The notes under the pieces were generated by a model. That model was not told the origin of the DNA and did not search any database. It was given only the letters and a program-made list of their open reading frames with translations. DNA of 64,000 nt. Source: Parvibaculum sp039680535 (GTDB taxonomy: Bacteria > Pseudomonadota > Alphaproteobacteria > Parvibaculales > Parvibaculaceae). Shown one piece after another: positions 61,448 to 64,000 of this stretch. The position numbers and the translations under genes are program-made. The first letter of the stretch is position 1. Each line of letters starts with the position of its first letter. The stretch spans positions 62,001 through 126,000 of the forward strand of contig NZ_JBDKSS010000023.1 in NCBI RefSeq assembly GCF_039680535.1. The letters run 5' to 3'.

Positions 61448-63469
61448 TCAGCGCGGCTTGCCGCCACCAAGCGGGAGCGCCGAGCCGCCGCTGCGGGAGC
61501 CTGAGCCCCAGCCGCCGCTCGTTTCCTCGGCGTGGGGAGCAGCGACTGGCGGGGCCGCACGAAAAAGACCGGCAAGCTGGGAAAGGAAGCCGCCGCCCGA
61601 GCCTTCATTGCCGGCGATGACGAAATCGCCTTCTGCGCCCGGGAGCGGAGAGGGCGGCACGCCGGTCTGCGAGGCCGCCATGTAATTGTGCCAGGCGAGC
61701 GCCGCGAAGTTGCCGCCGGAGACATTCTTCATGGGCGAGTTGTCGTCATTGCCGAACCAGACGCCCGCGATCTCGTTGCTGGTATAGCCGATGAACCAGG
61801 CGTCGCGATTATCCTGGCTCGTTCCCGTCTTGCCGGCCGCAAGGCGATCGGACAAGGCGGCGCGCTGCCCCGTTCCCTCGGTCACGACATGGGCGAGCAT
61901 ATAGGTCATCTCGCGGGCATGGGCCTCGTCGGTTGCCTGCGTTGTCTCTGATTGATGCGTATAGAGAATATTTCCGTCCGCGCTTGCGACCTCGACGATG
62001 CCATAGGGTGTGAAGTGGCGGCCGCCATCGGCAAAAGTGGAATAGGCGGAGGTGAGTTCGAGAAGCGTCACTTCGGAACTGCCGAGCGCGATGGAGAGAT
62101 TGTCCTGAATGGGCGATGAGATGCCGAGACGGCGGGCGGCATTGGCGATGGAGGAGACGCCGACGCGTTCCGCGAGCTTCACGGCGACGGAATTGATGGA
62201 GCGGGCAAGCGCCTGTGTCAGCGTGACAGTGCCCATGTAGCGGCCATTGGTGTTCTGCGGTTCCCAATCGCCGAGCGCGACGGGCGTGTCTTCCATCTCG
62301 TCAAAAGGTGTGAAACCCCGTTCCAGTGCGGCGAGATAGACGATCGGTTTGAAGGCGGAGCCCGGCTGGCGCAGGGCCTGCGTCGCGCGGTTGTACTGGC
62401 TTTGCAGATAGGAGCGCCCGCCGACAAGCGCGAGGACGGCGCCGTCGGGCGCGAGCGCGATGAAGGCGCCCTGGCCGACATCGCGCTTCATGCCGCCATT
62501 CCTGAAAGCTGCGCGCATGGCTTCCTCGGCGGCGGTTTGCCGCTTCGGATCGAGCGTCGTTTTGACGGTGAGGCGTCCATGTGCATCGGGGAGGCGACTG
62601 CGGACCTCGGCGACGACCCAGTCGACGAAATATTGCGGCCCGTCGCGCTTGTCGCGTTCGGCGACCTGCGCCGGATGGGCGCGCGCGCCCGCGACTTCCT
62701 GCGCGGTAAGGTCGCCATTGTCGACCATGCGGTCCAGCACCTGACTGGCGCGGGCCTGGGCGAGGGCGAGATCGCTGGTCGGCGCGAAGCGCGAAGGCGC
62801 CTTGGGAAGGCCTGCGAGAACGGCGGCTTCGGCAAGCGAGACATCCCGCACGCTCTTGCCGAAGTAATAATGCGCGGCGGCGTCGACGCCGTAATTGCCT
62901 GCGCCCATGTAAACGCGGTTGAGATAGAGGGCGAGTATTTCGTCCTTGGACATGCGGCCTTCAAGCCAGAGGGCGATCAGCGCCTCCTGCGCCTTCCGCC
63001 AGAGCGTGCGGTCGGAATCGAGATAGAGGTTCTTCGCAAGCTGCTGGGTGATGGTCGAGCCGCCCTCGACGAAGCCGCCGGAGCGGAGATTGACCCATGT
63101 GGCGCGGGCGATGCCGCGCAAGTCTATGCCCCAATGGGAATAGAAGCGGCGGTCTTCCGTCGCGAGGAATGCCCTGATGAGATAGGGCGGGAGTTCGGCG
63201 AGGGGCACCGCGGGGGCGGTCGTTCCGCCTCTGCTGCCGATCTCCCGGCCGTCGGCGTCGAGCACCGTGACCGCGAGCGCGGCGGTGGGGCCGAGTTCCG
63301 TCTCGCGCTGTACTTTGGAGATGGTGACAAAGACGAGGAGCGCGGCAAGAACCGCGCCGGCGCTGAACGCGAATGCCGCGGCGCGGGTGGCGAGCCATAG
63401 CATTCGGCGGCGCGCTTCGGCCCCGGCGTTGGCCTCTTCGTCATATCGTTCGTCGTTTCGATCCGGCAA
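61448..63469 (-). CDS. bifunctional penicillin-binding protein, class A (PBP1A type)
   Basis: A 673-residue protein. Residues about 25-50 form a transmembrane anchor, about 85-255 the GT51 glycosyltransferase domain (catalytic Glu105 in ATEDRRFYSHWGID), and about 320-600 the transpeptidase with Ser371-Lys374 (GSAFKP), Ser424/Asn426 (SIN) and Lys547-Thr-Gly (KTGTS). The C-terminus is Gly/Ser-rich. It polymerises and cross-links peptidoglycan at the inner membrane. Length is shorter than E. coli PBP1A, lacking the OB-type insert. Confidence 0.92.
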   Translation of the reverse strand: MPDRNDERYDEEANAGAEARRRMLWLATRAAAFAFSAGAVLAALLVFVTISKVQRETELGPTAALAVTVLDADGREIGSRGGTTAPAVPLAELPPYLIRAFLATEDRRFYSHWGIDLRGIARATWVNLRSGGFVEGGSTITQQLAKNLYLDSDRTLWRKAQEALIALWLEGRMSKDEILALYLNRVYMGAGNYGVDAAAHYYFGKSVRDVSLAEAAVLAGLPKAPSRFAPTSDLALAQARASQVLDRMVDNGDLTAQEVAGARAHPAQVAERDKRDGPQYFVDWVVAEVRSRLPDAHGRLTVKTTLDPKRQTAAEEAMRAAFRNGGMKRDVGQGAFIALAPDGAVLALVGGRSYLQSQYNRATQALRQPGSAFKPIVYLAALERGFTPFDEMEDTPVALGDWEPQNTNGRYMGTVTLTQALARSINSVAVKLAERVGVSSIANAARRLGISSPIQDNLSIALGSSEVTLLELTSAYSTFADGGRHFTPYGIVEVASADGNILYTHQSETTQATDEAHAREMTYMLAHVVTEGTGQRAALSDRLAAGKTGTSQDNRDAWFIGYTSNEIAGVWFGNDDNSPMKNVSGGNFAALAWHNYMAASQTGVPPSPLPGAEGDFVIAGNEGSGGGFLSQLAGLFRAAPPVAAPHAEETSGGWGSGSRSGGSALPLGGGKPR

Positions 63470-63649
63470 CCTGGAGGCCCCCTTGGCGCGTCCGGGCGAG
63501 CGATGCGCCGCCCGGAACCGCAGCGGGGCGCAGGATTCCGCCTCATTGCGCCGGGATTAGGGCAGGATTGGGATGCGGCCTGCCGCAATTGTGTCGCAGG
63601 TCGGGTCGGAAGGCTTGACCGCGAGGGCTGGGCGGGTTTTTGTGCGCGG

Positions 63650-64000
63650 ATGAAACGAAAGACCGACCTCGAACCCTTCTGGAAGCGCAAGACGCTCGAA
63701 GAGATGACCCGCAAGGAGTGGGAATCGCTCTGCGACGGCTGCGCGAAATGCTGCCTTGTCAAACTCGAGGACGAGGACACGCTGGAGATTTCCTTCACCA
63801 GCTCCGTCTGCAAGCTGCTCGACTGCGACACATGCCGCTGCAAGGACTATCCCAACCGCTCGAAGCTTGTGCCGGACTGCGTACAGCTGACGCCGGAAGT
63901 CATCTACGAGGTGAGCTGGATGCCGCCATCTTGCGCCTACCGGCTGATCGCGGAGGGCAAGGACCTGCCGAGCTGGCACCCGCTCGTCTCCGGCGAGACG
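63650..64000 (+). CDS. YcgN/UPF0260-family cysteine-cluster protein (3' end outside window)
   Basis: The frame begins at ATG 63650 and runs off the edge after 117 codons. The cysteines of the family are seen: SLCDGCAKCC (Cys28, 31, 34 and 35), VCKLLDCDTCRC (Cys54, 59, 62 and 64), DCVQL and PSCAYRL. YcgN-type proteins have an iron-sulfur-like or zinc-binding Cys set and an unknown role; a related CxxCxxCC domain is known in other families. It is divergent from the penicillin-binding protein gene across 180 bp. Confidence 0.9.
   Translation, partial: MKRKTDLEPFWKRKTLEEMTRKEWESLCDGCAKCCLVKLEDEDTLEISFTSSVCKLLDCDTCRCKDYPNRSKLVPDCVQLTPEVIYEVSWMPPSCAYRLIAEGKDLPSWHPLVSGET

Overview
This window looks like chromosome from a GC-rich alphaproteobacterium, probably in or near the Rhizobiales/Hyphomicrobiales; a Parvibaculum-like genome would fit, but that is only an impression from gene content. 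The evidence is a set of genes typical of that group: a Ros/MucR regulator, a DnaA-domain-IV-like protein next to a DUF6456 protein, DUF2336, DUF1491, DUF5330 and DUF2849 proteins, a phasin, a DUF934-CysI-DUF2849 sulfite reductase cluster, and intergenic palindromic repeats of the kind whose translation reads GLDPAIH. No tRNA, rRNA, CRISPR array, insertion sequence or prophage was recognised.

Layout. 1-2.2 kb: two cell-wall enzymes (an L,D-transpeptidase cut by the window edge and a Tat-exported YcbK-like protein). 2.2-8.5 kb: a minus-strand run of LysR regulator, glutaryl-CoA dehydrogenase, Fsr-like exporter and a permuted CaiB-type CoA-transferase, with a divergent SDR gene followed by a 37-codon membrane ORF. 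8.5-11.9 kb: two nitronate monooxygenases around a LysR gene. 11.9-17.9 kb: a Crp/Fnr regulator divergent from two TauD-type dioxygenases, an EamA transporter and two serine hydrolases. 18-22 kb: a signal-less GH5 glycosidase, an IclR regulator with a palindrome upstream, and split DUF1214/DUF1254 genes. 22-28.5 kb: oligopeptidase B, MsrB, a MaoC hydratase, an OmpA-like protein, and a divergent acyl-CoA synthetase and crotonase. 28.5-32 kb: a membrane protein with four internal repeats, an MFS exporter and a soluble CBS-histidine kinase. 32-35.2 kb: a DNA-binding-domain citrate synthase fusion divergent from a second citrate synthase. 35-44.6 kb: small secreted proteins and many regulators (DUF2336, two XRE proteins, MucR, PAS, DnaA-IV-like) plus a Rieske oxygenase and SufE. 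44.9-51.3 kb: a lipoprotein, DUF1491, RF3, a class-III aminotransferase and a DadA-like oxidase. 51.3-58 kb: a phasin with operator-like palindromes, the sulfite reductase cluster and an NMT1-type ABC transporter. 58-64 kb: an Uup-type ABC-F ATPase, an MFS transporter, a PBP1A-type synthase and the start of a YcgN-family gene.

The genes suggest a lifestyle built on acyl-CoA, fatty-acid and organosulfur or nitro-compound breakdown with storage polyester. The strongest leads are the citrate-synthase pair, one member being a regulator fusion and the other having Glu where the catalytic Asp is expected. Others are the permuted CoA-transferase beside gcdH, the crotonase with an isomerase-type active site, the fourfold-repeat membrane protein, the XRE repressor with an 11-bp inverted repeat, and an 80-nt three-stem dispersed repeat present three times plus one truncated copy.
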